Shown here piece after piece: positions 16,498 through 25,345 of a stretch of 64,000 nt of DNA. Numbering within the stretch: the stretch's first letter is position 1; every line of letters starts with the position of its first letter. The notes under the pieces are model-generated. The model had not been told where the DNA came from, ran no database searches, and saw only the letters and a program-made list of their open reading frames with translations. The stretch comes from Sporosarcina sp. ZBG7A (GTDB lineage: Bacteria > Bacillota > Bacilli > Bacillales_A > Planococcaceae), in contig NZ_JWIB01000010.1 in assembly GCF_000813425.1 (NCBI RefSeq), positions 124,001 through 188,000 on the forward strand, written 5' to 3'. The translations under genes and the position numbers were made by a program.

Positions 16498-17248
16498 TGA
16501 CATTCCCTCCGAGCAACGACAGCACGTTTAAAATCTGTTGGAAAAATGTCCGGCGCTGTTCATCTTTGTACAATTCGTTGAAAAACTCACCATCTTTGAT
16601 GAACAACACACGATCACAATAACTTGCAGCAAGCGGATCATGCGTCACCATAATAATCGTGGTGCCTGCGGTTTGATTGATTTTCGATAGTAGTTCCAAT
16701 ACATCCCGCGCTGATTTCGAGTCCAGATTCCCTGTCGGTTCGTCCGCCAGAATGAGTTCTGGCTCATGGATAAGTGCACGTCCAACTGCTGTGCGTTGCG
16801 CTTGTCCACCAGATAATTCGTCTGGCCTTCTGGATAAAATCTCATTTAACGCCAGTTTGTCAGCAAGAGCTGCAATTCTCCGCTTCATCTCCGGCACTGG
16901 CACGCGATCTAGCGTCAGCGGGAGTACCAAGTTTTCCTCAACTGTCAGCATTTGTAGCAAATTAATCGTCTGAAAAACAAATCCTAAGTGCCGCCTTCTG
17001 AATAACGCGAGGTCGTTCTGATTAAGCGTCTCGGGTTCAATTCCATTCACTGCAATCCTGCCATACGTTGGCAAGTCAATTGTTGAAATAAGATTGAGCA
17101 ATGTCGTCTTACCACTTCCAGATGGTCCCATAATTGCGATGAACTCGCCTTCTTCCGCTTCAAAATCGAGACGATTCAACGCCCGATGCATCACTTTGCC
17201 TTCATAGATTTTCGTCACTTCCGATAACTCGACGATTTTCCGTGCCAT
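16469..17248 (-). CDS. BceA-like ABC transporter ATP-binding protein
   Basis: The ATPase partner of the FtsX-type permease. It has Walker A GPSGSGKTT (41-49), Q-loop VFQTINLL, signature LSGGQAQRTAV, Walker B LILADEPTGNLD and a switch His in VTHD. Length is 259. Adjacent overlapping genes for kinase (46 bases) and permease (29 bases) place it in a four-gene resistance module. It belongs to the MacB/LolD-type ATPases. The C-terminal 35 residues beyond the core (about FFNELYKDEQRR onward) are typical of Bce members. Confidence 0.92.
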   Translation of the reverse strand: MARKIVELSEVTKIYEGKVMHRALNRLDFEAEEGEFIAIMGPSGSGKTTLLNLISTIDLPTYGRIAVNGIEPETLNQNDLALFRRRHLGFVFQTINLLQMLTVEENLVLPLTLDRVPVPEMKRRIAALADKLALNEILSRRPDELSGGQAQRTAVGRALIHEPELILADEPTGNLDSKSARDVLELLSKINQTAGTTIIMVTHDPLAASYCDRVLFIKDGEFFNELYKDEQRRTFFQQILNVLSLLGGNVNDLSSVRIP

Positions 17249-18248
17249 CGTTTTCTACCGCCTCTCCATTTGAGAACAACACAGACACAGCTGTCCCTTC
17301 GCCCACTTTCGACTCAATTGTCAACGCATGTCCTAGTCGTCCACATACTTCAGATGCGATATATAATCCCATCCCTGTCGATTCTCCAGTTTTCCGACCG
17401 TTTTCTCCAGTAAAAAACGCCCGAGTCACTCGCTTCACATCCGTTTCAGGTATACCAATTCCTTCATCCTTTACGGTCAACTGGATGCCTTGCCCCGTTC
17501 TATCAGCGGTCACGTACACTTTTCTTCCTTTTTCAAACGTATACTTTACTGAATTTGTTATAAATTGTCCAAGTATGATTTTCAGCCATTTCGGGTCGGT
17601 GGCGACGACAAATTCCGTATCCACTCGAATCTCTGGAAACACACCATTTGTAATGAACAACCGCTTATGCTCTGTCACCACTTGTCGAACGAGGTCCTCC
17701 AATACAATCCGCTCAATTCTCATATCATCTTCAAATGTTTCGAGCCTTGCATTGACGAGCACCGCATCTAGCCCATCCTGCAATCTGTCGAGCTCTTCAT
17801 GGAAACTTTTCCGGTCGATTTCCTCTTCTTGCAAGAGCAAGCCAAGAACTGAAATCGGTGTTTTCATTTGATGGACCCATTGGTTAATGAAATGCAATTG
17901 CCGTTGCTGCGCAGCATCAAGCTTTTGAACATCACTATGATAGAGTCGATACAATTTCCGCATATATTGTGCCGTCATCCGATGTTCCGGCGTTTGTGGT
18001 CGACCGATTAACGCATCTTCCATTCGTCCTGGTTCTCGCTCAAACACTTCATAAAAAGATCGCCGAGTAATGAATTTCGCGAGTAAGTAGCCGAACGTCA
18101 ACATGATCCCCATCAATATTGCGTAGACGGCTGTGCTCCAGTCGCGCGCACCATCAAGCCAAAAAAGGAGGACGATAAATAGCAGCAATACAAGCTGGAA
18201 CAATAAAAATGAGGCATGTTCTTTTATAAATAACTTGTACTTATTCAT
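17202..18248 (-). CDS. BceS-like intramembrane-sensing histidine kinase
   Basis: A short-input histidine kinase with two closely spaced membrane helices (about 12-31 and 37-59) and almost no extracellular loop, so it cannot bind peptide itself and is expected to sense flux through the partner transporter. The phosphoacceptor lies in INQWVHQMKTP (His126), followed by the N box (ITNSVKYTF), G1 DEGIGIP and G2 GMGLYIAS. Length is 348. The gene overlaps the response regulator by 4 bases and the ATPase by 46, so it is a BceRS-AB-type operon. Kinase-to-regulator pairing is inferred from gene order. Confidence 0.92.
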   Translation of the reverse strand: MNKYKLFIKEHASFLLFQLVLLLFIVLLFWLDGARDWSTAVYAILMGIMLTFGYLLAKFITRRSFYEVFEREPGRMEDALIGRPQTPEHRMTAQYMRKLYRLYHSDVQKLDAAQQRQLHFINQWVHQMKTPISVLGLLLQEEEIDRKSFHEELDRLQDGLDAVLVNARLETFEDDMRIERIVLEDLVRQVVTEHKRLFITNGVFPEIRVDTEFVVATDPKWLKIILGQFITNSVKYTFEKGRKVYVTADRTGQGIQLTVKDEGIGIPETDVKRVTRAFFTGENGRKTGESTGMGLYIASEVCGRLGHALTIESKVGEGTAVSVLFSNGEAVENDGTENRRVIGSDENL

Positions 18249-18949
18249 ACATCTTCAGTCGCTAGTACAAATCGATAACCAGCTCCGCGAACTGTATCGA
18301 TTGTTGAAAGAATATCAAAATCAGCCAGTTTTTTCCGTACACGAGCAATGTTGACATTTAATGTGTTTTCATCTACAAACGACTGGTCGTCCCAGAGTTC
18401 TTCGAGTAAAGTTTCGCGGGATACCACTTTTGGCGCGGCCTCCATCAACAACTCCAGAATAATGCACTCCTTTTTCTGAAGAGGAACAATGGTGTCTCCC
18501 GATTGGAGTTCCATTCTCTCTGCAAACAGCGTCAACGTCCCTGTTTTCACAATCCGTTCCGACTGCGCAGGAGCATATTCGCCAAACGAACGACGTAGAT
18601 GGCTTCTGATTTTCGCTAATACGACATCATAATGGAATGGTTTAGTGATGAAATCATCACCGCCATTTTCAAGCGCAAACACTTGGTCCATATCACCCGA
18701 ACGTGCCGAAATAAAAAGAATCGGACATGTCGTTTGAGTCCTCAACTGACGGCACCAATAATAGCCGTCGTATGTAGGCAAGTTGATGTCGAGTAAAATC
18801 AGATGCGGATCGAACGACAGACACTCATCCGCGATTTGATCGAAATCCTCCGCAACGGCTACTTCATACTGGTATTTCCTCAGTGTGTCTGCAAGCAGTT
18901 CCGCGATTTTGCGATCATCCTCCACGATAAAAATACGATGTTTCTCCAT
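18245..18949 (-). CDS. BceR-like OmpR-family response regulator
   Basis: A receiver domain with acidic pocket VEDD (9-12), phosphoacceptor Asp54 in LLDINLP and Lys in ITKPFHYD, joined to a winged-helix DNA-binding domain ending RVRKKL and VRGAGYRFV. The length of 234 is normal. It would activate the downstream transporter genes when the kinase senses antibiotic-driven transport. It is the first gene of the operon. A TATACT -10-like sequence lies about 40 bases upstream with no convincing -35, and a binding site was not identified. Confidence 0.92.
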   Translation of the reverse strand: MEKHRIFIVEDDRKIAELLADTLRKYQYEVAVAEDFDQIADECLSFDPHLILLDINLPTYDGYYWCRQLRTQTTCPILFISARSGDMDQVFALENGGDDFITKPFHYDVVLAKIRSHLRRSFGEYAPAQSERIVKTGTLTLFAERMELQSGDTIVPLQKKECIILELLMEAAPKVVSRETLLEELWDDQSFVDENTLNVNIARVRKKLADFDILSTIDTVRGAGYRFVLATEDV

Positions 18950-19020
18950 AGATCCGCGCCCCCTTTACAAGTAGTTTCAGTATACCGTAAATCCTCTCCA
19001 CTCGCCTTTCTCACACATGT

Positions 19021-19063
19021 AAAAAACAGGCTCCTCTCGCCGAATAGGCAGAAGGAACCTGTT
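19021..19063 (-). terminator. Terminator of lplJ
   Basis: ACAGGTTCC and GGAGCCTGT pair around a long loop with a T6 tail on the minus strand; one stem position is mismatched. Confidence 0.75.
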
Positions 19064-19069
19064 TGAATG

Positions 19070-20062
19070 TCAGTATATCAAATTCACGAATTCATCTTGT
19101 GTAATGCCACCGAGTAACTTCGGAATATCAAGGTTGCTAACTGCAGCTGTAATCGACTCGCGGTCATACTGACAATTCACGAGACGATTTTCAATCTCTG
19201 TGACACTGCCGATTCCGAAGAAGTCACCAAAAATGTGTACTTCATGGATTGTCCCTTTTTCAACTTGTAGTCGAACATCGATGCTACCTACCGGGAAGCG
19301 ATGGGAGTGTTGCACGTTACACTTCGGCGAGCGACCATAGTTCCAATCCCAGTTGCCATAACGCTCTTTGGACAATTGGTGAATGTTTTTCCAGTCTTCC
19401 TCAGTTAATTCTTTGAACTGAATTTTTTCTTCCCCGCCAAAGATCGAATTTAAGATTTCCATACGGAATTGTTCGATAGTCATCGGCTTTTCCATATGCT
19501 CAGAAATATTCGTGACACGACTGCGAATCGATTTAATTCCCTTGGACTCAATCTTATCTTTTTTCACACGTAATGCATTGACGACCTCTTCAATTTCCGT
19601 GTCAAACATGAGCGTTCCATGGCTGAACATGCGGCCTTGGGTTGCAAACTGTGCATTTCCTGAAACTTTTTTACCGTCGACGAGTAAGTCGTTGCGTCCA
19701 AGTAACTCTGCTTTCACACCCATTTTAGCAAGTGCTTCCACAACAGGCTCCGTGAACTTTTTAAAGTTACGAAATGATTGTCCATCATCTTTTGTGATGA
19801 AGCTGAAGTTCAAGTTCCCTTTGTCATGGTACACTGCACCGCCACCAGAAAGTCTGCGTACAACATGGATGCCATTTGCATCGACGTACTCTGTATCAAT
19901 TTCTTCAATTGTGTTTTGGTTCTTTCCGATAATGATGGAGGGTTCATTGATATAGAACAGAAGGTAGGAATCTTCATCGGTATCCATTGTATTGAGTACA
20001 TATTCCTCGATTGCTAAGTTAATCCGTGGATCCGTAATGCCTTGGTTATCTACAAAACGCAT
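19070..20062 (-). CDS. lplJ: Lipoate-protein ligase LplJ
   Basis: Activates lipoate with ATP and transfers it to lipoyl domains of pyruvate, 2-oxoglutarate and branched-chain dehydrogenases or GcvH. The BPL/LplA fold shows RRLSGGGAVYHD (substrate loop), the NLNFSF strand, the catalytic lysine in DGKKVSGNAQ, and FSHGTLMFD. A C-terminal accessory domain follows (RYGNWDWNYGRSP). It has 330 residues from the ATG at 20062, which has AAGGGGAG upstream; earlier in-frame codons are not supported. yhfH lies upstream on the other strand; in B. subtilis yhfH, yhfI and lplJ are also neighbours. Confidence 0.93.
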   Translation of the reverse strand: MRFVDNQGITDPRINLAIEEYVLNTMDTDEDSYLLFYINEPSIIIGKNQNTIEEIDTEYVDANGIHVVRRLSGGGAVYHDKGNLNFSFITKDDGQSFRNFKKFTEPVVEALAKMGVKAELLGRNDLLVDGKKVSGNAQFATQGRMFSHGTLMFDTEIEEVVNALRVKKDKIESKGIKSIRSRVTNISEHMEKPMTIEQFRMEILNSIFGGEEKIQFKELTEEDWKNIHQLSKERYGNWDWNYGRSPKCNVQHSHRFPVGSIDVRLQVEKGTIHEVHIFGDFFGIGSVTEIENRLVNCQYDRESITAAVSNLDIPKLLGGITQDEFVNLIY

Positions 20063-20211
20063 GCTAGTCTCCCCTTTATATGAAGCTGATAGTGCCATTC
20101 TAACATAACTCGTATTGTGAGGGACAAGAGTAGCCTACATCTGTTCGTGAATAAATAGACTGAGTTTCACATGTGAATATTGAACCATTTTTCTAAATTG
20201 TTCAAAAACTA

Positions 20212-20241
20212 TTGACAGATAATCATCTGTTATAATACACT
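20212..20241 (+). promoter_or_regulatory. Promoter of yhfH
   Basis: TTGACA (20212-20217) is followed 18 bases later by TACACT (20236-20241). An overlapping TATAAT (20231-20236) would give a spacing of only 13. The transcript would have a leader of about 120 bases before yhfH. Confidence 0.6.
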
Positions 20242-20368
20242 ATGAGTAACAAGTCGAAGTGCTAGTACAAAGGAGCTGAAGAGCACAATTTTTTTTGTCG
20301 CCTCTGTTGCATAACACTCGTCACTGGACAAGGTAGTACTACTACAAATTGAATGGAGCGGATGAGAA

Positions 20369-20491
20369 ATGATTGAAAACGTTGTGGAATTTTTTAAGAA
20401 TTTGCCTCCGAAACAGTGTGTTACTTGCGGTGAACAGATTGAGGAACAACATGAGTGCTATCAAACAAAATGCCCATCGTGCTCAGAATAA
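20369..20491 (+). CDS. yhfH: YhfH family small zinc-ribbon-like protein
   Basis: A 40-residue protein, starting MIENVVEFFKNLPPKQCVTC and with a second Cys pair in TKCPSCSE. The CVTCGEQ and CPSC pairs form a minimal zinc ribbon. The sequence fits the Bacillales YhfH family, of unknown function, which in B. subtilis sits beside yhfI-lplJ. Start is ATG with GGAGCGG ten bases away. A strong promoter and a strong terminator flank it, so it is a single-gene unit. The long leader contains a GTGCT/AGCAC inverted repeat followed by eight T (20260-20296), which could act as an attenuator. Confidence 0.85.
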   Translation: MIENVVEFFKNLPPKQCVTCGEQIEEQHECYQTKCPSCSE

Positions 20492-20521
20492 CGAGCTGCT
20501 GTTATAGGTTAGATTAATTGG

Positions 20522-20567
20522 CTGCTACAGAACGTCAGTATACACTGGCTTCTGTGGCAGTTTTTTT
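20522..20567 (+). terminator. Terminator of yhfH
   Basis: CTGCTACAGAA pairs with TTCTGTGGCAG and is followed by T7. Confidence 0.9.
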
Positions 20568-20592
20568 GTGGGAGTAGGAGTAGGACAGATTA

Positions 20593-20726
20593 GACGGTGT
20601 TGATTTCTGCTTCGGATGGACGCTTTCCGCGGGCTTGAACTCAGCCTCCTCGATCGCTTCGCTCTCTGCGGGGTCTTCATTCTTCGCTTATTCCGCAGGA
20701 GTCGCCATCCTACGCTGAAATCAACG
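20593..20726 (-). repeat. Dispersed intergenic element, copy C (type I)
   Basis: Read on the minus strand it begins CGTTGATTTCAGCG and ends AAATCAACACCGTC, with GGCGACTCCTGCGG on the left, GAAGACCCCGCAG in the middle and CCCGCGGAAAGCGTCC on the right. CTGCGG and CCGCAG can pair inside. Together with array 3 and two terminators it accounts for the 550 bases between yhfH and hemY. Confidence 0.85.
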
Positions 20727-20859
20727 TATCTCTGTTAACTTTAGTTGTTCCCATTGTCATAATAGTTATATGAGGATACTCCCTCAACATCACTCCCACA
20801 CAAGAATCAAGCAAAGCGCTACCAATTAATCCCTTAAAGTACTTGAATTATGTCCCGAT

Positions 20860-20964
20860 ATCGAGAAATTCTTCTAGGTGTCGGAGAAATCCATAAGTTT
20901 GATCGAGAAATCATCATGAGTGATCGAGAATCTATGCTGAGTGTCCGACAACGATCAAAACCTC
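20860..20964. repeat. Five-unit 21-bp tandem repeat array (array 3)
   Basis: Five exact 21-base steps, starting ATCGAGAAATTCTTCTAGGTG (20860), TCGGAGAAATCC... (20881), ATCGAGAAATCATC... (20902), ATCGAGAATCTATG... (20923) and TCCGACAACGATC... (20944). The first ten bases of each unit are conserved and the rest diverged. The same unit family recurs in array 4. Confidence 0.85.
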
Positions 20965-20987
20965 CATTTTAACCTGACGAGCAAACA

Positions 20988-21031
20988 AAAAAGACCTCAC
21001 ACATGCCGAAAGTCGGCTGTGTGAGGTTTTC
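20988..21031 (-). terminator. Terminator of the hemEHY operon
   Basis: ACCTCACACA-TGCCGA and TCGGC-TGTGTGAGGT form a long stem with a T-run on the minus strand, 18 bases past the hemY stop. Confidence 0.9.
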
Positions 21032-21044
21032 AATTTAATCAATT

Positions 21045-22475
21045 TTAGCGAGTCAATCGCTGCACAACACGGTCCGCGGCTGCTTTCCCTTGATCGATAC
21101 AATCTGGTAAGCCGACGCCTTCGTATGATGCTCCTGCTAGTTCTACATTTGGAAATGCGGTGCGTAATTGTTCTTTGGCGTCTGCGATGAGTTTTTTGTG
21201 ACCGACCCGGTATTGAGGGCGGTCATCTTTCCAACGTGTGACGATGGAGAACTCAGGGTCTTCATTAATTTCGAAGATTTTCCGCAAATCCGCTAGAACG
21301 ATTTGTTCAATTTCATCGTCTGGTAAATCGACGATGGCTTCTTCACCGATTCGTCCAACAAATGCGCGCAATAATACTTTTCCATCAGGTGTCGTAGTCG
21401 GCCATTTACGGTTCAACCAGGTGCAGGCGGTAATGGAATAGTCACCGCTGCGTGATACTAGGAAGCCGGTTCCTTCCTTATCTTGGACAACAGCACTTTC
21501 CGGGAATGCGAGAGTTATCGTCGCAACGGATGACGTTTTAATCTCTCCCAGCTTCTGCAAAATGCCATGCGGCTCGAATAATTGACGAGCGACTGCATGT
21601 CCCGTAGTGAGGACGACTGCATCCGCTTCGATAACAGAACCTTCGTTGAGCGTGACAAATGTCCGCTCATCCTCTTGTTCGATTTTCTCCAGTCTAACTC
21701 CCTTGATGAAATTCACCTCAGGTAACTGTTCTTCTAAGGCTTCAACAATTGTCTCGAGCCCATTTCGGAACGTATGGAATGCTCCCTCTTTCTTCGCAGC
21801 ATGTCCTTTGTTCGGCAGCTGTTCCGGCTTCGGTTGCGTTTTCTTCATGCCTAGGATGAGACTCCTGTGTTTCTCTTCCACACTGACAAATTGCGGGAAT
21901 GTCGACTCCATGCTCATGTGGTCAATGTCACCTGCATAGACTCCAGAGAGTAACGGTTCAATCAGGTTATTCACGACTTCATTTCCGAAACGACGGCGGA
22001 AAAAGGCACCTAATGACTGATCACCTTTAATATCGGAGCGGGGTAAGAAAATATCCCCTGCTGCACGCAGTTTACCCGTTAACGAAAACAGGTTACTTTT
22101 GAGAAAAGGGCCAATTTCTGTCGGAACGCCCATAATCGAACCACCCGGAATCGGATGCAATTCATCGTTCAGTAATACATACGATTGTCCCGTTGCATTT
22201 TTCACGAGCTGATCAGCGATGCCGAGCTCTTGCGCAAGACGGTCCATACTTTTTTTTCGTATCAAAAAGGAATCTGGACCGCGTTCTATAATATAGCCGT
22301 TGCGTCTGACAGTCTGGATCTTACCACCAAGTCGGTTGGTTGCTTCGACAAGAATAATATCGATGGGAAGATTCTGCTCCCGGATTTGTTGCTGCATGTA
22401 GAATGCCGCAGATAGACCCGTGATGCCGCCCCCCGCAATGACAACTTTTTTACGCTGTTCGTCCATTGCCTTCAC
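21045..22475 (-). CDS. hemY: HemY/CgoX, coproporphyrinogen III oxidase (protoporphyrinogen oxidase family)
   Basis: An FAD enzyme that oxidises coproporphyrinogen III to coproporphyrin III in the Gram-positive (coproporphyrin-dependent) haem pathway. The N-terminal FAD fold reads VVIAGGGITGLSAAFY, then NRLGGKIQT and ERGPDSFL. The C-terminal motif LAGASYEGVGLPDCI closes the FAD site. The length of about 470 is typical. The GTG at 22475 and the ATG at 22466 are both possible starts; the site AAGGAC favours the former slightly. It is last in hemE-hemH-hemY, as in Bacillus. Confidence 0.93.
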   Translation of the reverse strand: MKAMDEQRKKVVIAGGGITGLSAAFYMQQQIREQNLPIDIILVEATNRLGGKIQTVRRNGYIIERGPDSFLIRKKSMDRLAQELGIADQLVKNATGQSYVLLNDELHPIPGGSIMGVPTEIGPFLKSNLFSLTGKLRAAGDIFLPRSDIKGDQSLGAFFRRRFGNEVVNNLIEPLLSGVYAGDIDHMSMESTFPQFVSVEEKHRSLILGMKKTQPKPEQLPNKGHAAKKEGAFHTFRNGLETIVEALEEQLPEVNFIKGVRLEKIEQEDERTFVTLNEGSVIEADAVVLTTGHAVARQLFEPHGILQKLGEIKTSSVATITLAFPESAVVQDKEGTGFLVSRSGDYSITACTWLNRKWPTTTPDGKVLLRAFVGRIGEEAIVDLPDDEIEQIVLADLRKIFEINEDPEFSIVTRWKDDRPQYRVGHKKLIADAKEQLRTAFPNVELAGASYEGVGLPDCIDQGKAAADRVVQRLTR

Positions 22476-22491
22476 ACGTCCTTTTCAAAAC

Positions 22492-23421
22492 TTACTTGTT
22501 TACTTTTTCAATTACTGCGTCCGCAACTGCTCCGATAAAGAGTGGATCAGTATTCGGCATAGCTGGTCGGTGATATGTTGCACCGATTTCGTCGCAAACC
22601 ACTTTACATTCGTAGTCATTGTCGAATAGCACTTCGAGGTGATCTGAAACAAAACCTACTGGTGTATAGACAAATGACGTATACCCTTTTTTCTCGTTTA
22701 ATTCACGAGTCAAGTCCTGTACATCAGGTCCAAGCCAAGGTTCGCCTGTTTGCCCTTCACTTTGCCAGCCAACAGCGTATTCTTTCACGTCAGCAGCTTC
22801 TGCAAGGAGTTTAGCCGTTTCTTCCAGCTGATCGGGATATGGATCGCCAGCTTCACGGATTTTTTGTGGAAGTGAGTGTGCAGATACAACAAGAACTGAC
22901 TTTTCGCGTTCTGCATCGCTCATGCTGTCGAAGGTTTCGCGAATTTTCTCTTCCCAATATTTTAGGAATTTCGGCTGTTTGTACCAACTTTCAACGGATG
23001 TGACGGAAATTCCGTATTTGTCCGCTTCTTCTTTCGCACGTGTATTGTACGATTTCACAGAGAATGTTGAATAGTGAGGAGCAAGGACAACAGTTACCGT
23101 TTCTTTGATTCCGTCTTTATCCATCTGTGCCACTGCGTCTTCAATGAATGGCGTAATGTGCTTTAGACCAATATATAGTTTGAACTCAATCTCATCTTGT
23201 GCTTGATTCAACGTATCACAAAGTGCTTGTGCTTGACCTTCTGTGATGTGAGCAAGTGGAGAAATTCCACCGATTGCTTCATAACGATTTTTCAAATCTT
23301 CAAGTTGCTCCGGTGCAGGTTTACGCCCGCGGCGGATATGTGTGTAATACGGCTCGATATCCTCTTCCTTGTAAGGTGTACCGTAAGCCATTACTAAAAG
23401 TCCCATTGTGCGTTTTCCCAT
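22492..23421 (-). CDS. hemH: HemH/CpfC, coproporphyrin ferrochelatase
   Basis: Inserts ferrous iron into coproporphyrin III. The protein starts [20 protein letters not shown], the usual ferrochelatase N-terminus. It has the active-site His in LAPHYSTFS, the family signature SAHSLPQKI, and Glu in [15 protein letters not shown]. The length of 309 matches Bacillus HemH. The ATG at 23421 has TTGAGGTG nine bases away; the upstream in-frame ATG lies inside hemE and is rejected. The gap to hemE is 16 bases. Confidence 0.94.
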   Translation of the reverse strand: MGKRTMGLLVMAYGTPYKEEDIEPYYTHIRRGRKPAPEQLEDLKNRYEAIGGISPLAHITEGQAQALCDTLNQAQDEIEFKLYIGLKHITPFIEDAVAQMDKDGIKETVTVVLAPHYSTFSVKSYNTRAKEEADKYGISVTSVESWYKQPKFLKYWEEKIRETFDSMSDAEREKSVLVVSAHSLPQKIREAGDPYPDQLEETAKLLAEAADVKEYAVGWQSEGQTGEPWLGPDVQDLTRELNEKKGYTSFVYTPVGFVSDHLEVLFDNDYECKVVCDEIGATYHRPAMPNTDPLFIGAVADAVIEKVNK

Positions 23422-23437
23422 GTCATTCACCTCAAGA

Positions 23438-24487
23438 TTAGTTTTTATTTGCGCGTAGTTCTGCACTATATGTGTGAATCAGTTCAGTTAGTTTCTTCAG
23501 CTTGGCAGGTTCGATTTCTGGGAATACTCCATGTCCTAAGTTGAAGATGTGGCTGCCGTGTGCAACCCCTTGTTCAATAATCACTTTTGCACGTTCTTCA
23601 ATGACGGACCAATCTGCTAACAACAATGTAGGATCAAGATTCCCTTGTAGCGGCTTTGTTAGTCCACGTTGCCCAGCTTCTTCTATAGAGAGTCTCCAAT
23701 CTAAACCTACGACATCAACAGGAAGGTCATGCCATTCGTTTGCTAGGTGACTTGCACCTACTCCAAACGTGATTAAAGGAACATTCAATTTGCGTAGTTC
23801 TGTGAAAATACGTTCCATTACAGGCTTGATGAAAATACGGTAGTCGGATACATTCAGTGCACCAACCCAAGAATCGAACAGTTGAATCGCAGACGCACCT
23901 GCTTTGACTTGTGCAGTGACATAGGCAATCATTGTGTCCGCAAGTTTGTCCATAAGTGCGAACCAAGCTTGAGGCTCAGATACCATAAGTGCTTTTGTGC
24001 GTGCATAGTTTCTAGATGGACCGCCTTCAATCATGTAACTCGCAAGTGTGAAGGGTGCTCCTGCAAAACCGATGAGAGGTACATCCAATTGTTCTTTTGT
24101 TAGTATTCGAATCGTTTCAAGAACAAATGGAATATCATCTTCCGGATGCATCGCTGTCAGTTTTTCGATATCCGCGACTGATTTAATTGGATTCGAAATA
24201 ACAGGTCCTACTCCAGCTTTAATCTGAACGTCGACGCCCATTCCTGGAAGTGGTGTAACAATATCTTTATATAAAATTGCAGCATCGACACCATATTGGT
24301 CGACAGGCAACTTTGTAACATAGGCACACAATTCAGGTTGGTGCGTAATCTCTTCAAGTGAGTACTTTTCCTTGATTTTGCGATATTCAGGCTGCGATCT
24401 TCCTGCCTGTCGCATATACCAAACCGGTGTGTGATCAATATGTTCTCCACGAGCAGCTCTAAGAAGCGTATCATTTACTATAGTCAT
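23438..24487 (-). CDS. hemE: Uroporphyrinogen III decarboxylase HemE
   Basis: Decarboxylates the four acetate side chains of uroporphyrinogen III to give coproporphyrinogen III. The signature [16 protein letters not shown] lies near the N-terminus. [16 protein letters not shown] is the second conserved loop, and GVGASHL and QGNLDP (catalytic region) follow. The ATG at 24487 ([15 protein letters not shown]) has GGGGG nine bases upstream. It is the first gene of hemEHY and divergent from hmoB, the same arrangement as in B. subtilis. Confidence 0.95.
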   Translation of the reverse strand: MTIVNDTLLRAARGEHIDHTPVWYMRQAGRSQPEYRKIKEKYSLEEITHQPELCAYVTKLPVDQYGVDAAILYKDIVTPLPGMGVDVQIKAGVGPVISNPIKSVADIEKLTAMHPEDDIPFVLETIRILTKEQLDVPLIGFAGAPFTLASYMIEGGPSRNYARTKALMVSEPQAWFALMDKLADTMIAYVTAQVKAGASAIQLFDSWVGALNVSDYRIFIKPVMERIFTELRKLNVPLITFGVGASHLANEWHDLPVDVVGLDWRLSIEEAGQRGLTKPLQGNLDPTLLLADWSVIEERAKVIIEQGVAHGSHIFNLGHGVFPEIEPAKLKKLTELIHTYSAELRANKN

Positions 24488-24718
24488 GAACAAATTCCCC
24501 CATTCTCTTTTTACCGAACTGAATTATGCATTTCACGAGTAGCTTATCGTTTTCAATATAGACGTAAACTGTTGGGATGTATAGCAATATACACCCATTG
24601 TCATAAATTTGTGCCACATTCCGTCATTGTTTTGACATGGTTTGTTTTAGGAGCAGGATTCGGGGAAATAACTTAAGAAGAGGTTAATTTGTTAGACTAG
24701 CCAAGGAGGGTATCAATA

Positions 24719-25240
24719 ATGAAAAATTTATACATTACACGAGGCACTCCAGAATTCATGGAGAAGGTCAAAGAGAAATACGCCGGAGAAAATATGATTT
24801 TAATGCACGGTAGTGGGTCTTCTCAGCTGCTACACGAAACAACAGGAAAAACGGTTTTCCAGACACCACAGCGATATGAAGTCATAGAGGAAATGGGGCA
24901 GCTCCAGGAACATGGATTTTTTGCACTAAACAACATATCCGTCTCCGACGAAGGGAAACCCATTTTTGAAGAACGTTTCAAAAGAGACCATTTAGCTATG
25001 AAGGACACTTCAGGTTTTATCGCTTTTCGATTACTACGATCACTCGATTCAGATACGTATATCATTTTAACAGAGTGGGAAGATAGCCAGTCATTCGATT
25101 TGCATAAAAACACCCCTGCCTTTTCAGCTGCATATGATACTACAAAAAGGGATATCGTCGCTGGTCCTTCCATTCATATCTTCTCGAGTGCACCTTATAT
25201 TACATTATTTAGTTCACTTCAAACTCATGATTCCGAATGA
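24719..25240 (+). CDS. hmoB: Haem-degrading monooxygenase HmoB-like
   Basis: An antibiotic-biosynthesis-monooxygenase (ABM) fold protein of the IsdG-like HmoB type, which opens haem to release iron. The 173-residue length and two-part layout (an N-terminal degenerate domain, then an ABM domain from about residue 70) match B. subtilis YhgC/HmoB. Conserved stretches include YITRGTPEF, FQTPQRYEVIEE, LNNISVSDEGKPIFEERF and LRSLDSDTYIILTEWED. The ribosome site AAGGAGGG precedes the ATG. It is divergent from hemEHY, so synthesis and breakdown genes share one control region of about 230 bases. Haem ligands were not mapped. Confidence 0.85.
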   Translation: MKNLYITRGTPEFMEKVKEKYAGENMILMHGSGSSQLLHETTGKTVFQTPQRYEVIEEMGQLQEHGFFALNNISVSDEGKPIFEERFKRDHLAMKDTSGFIAFRLLRSLDSDTYIILTEWEDSQSFDLHKNTPAFSAAYDTTKRDIVAGPSIHIFSSAPYITLFSSLQTHDSE

Positions 25241-25249
25241 TAATTCCAT

Positions 25250-25276
25250 AGGGGCCTTGTGCCTCTTTTTTGTTGT
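25250..25276 (+). terminator. Terminator of hmoB
   Basis: AGGGGC, loop, GCCTCT with one wobble pair and T6. Confidence 0.65.
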
Positions 25277-25345
25277 CAAACAATTGCGAGTTTGAAAACA
25301 CACTGATATACTGGATACCATACTCAAAAAAGGAGATGTCTTTTA

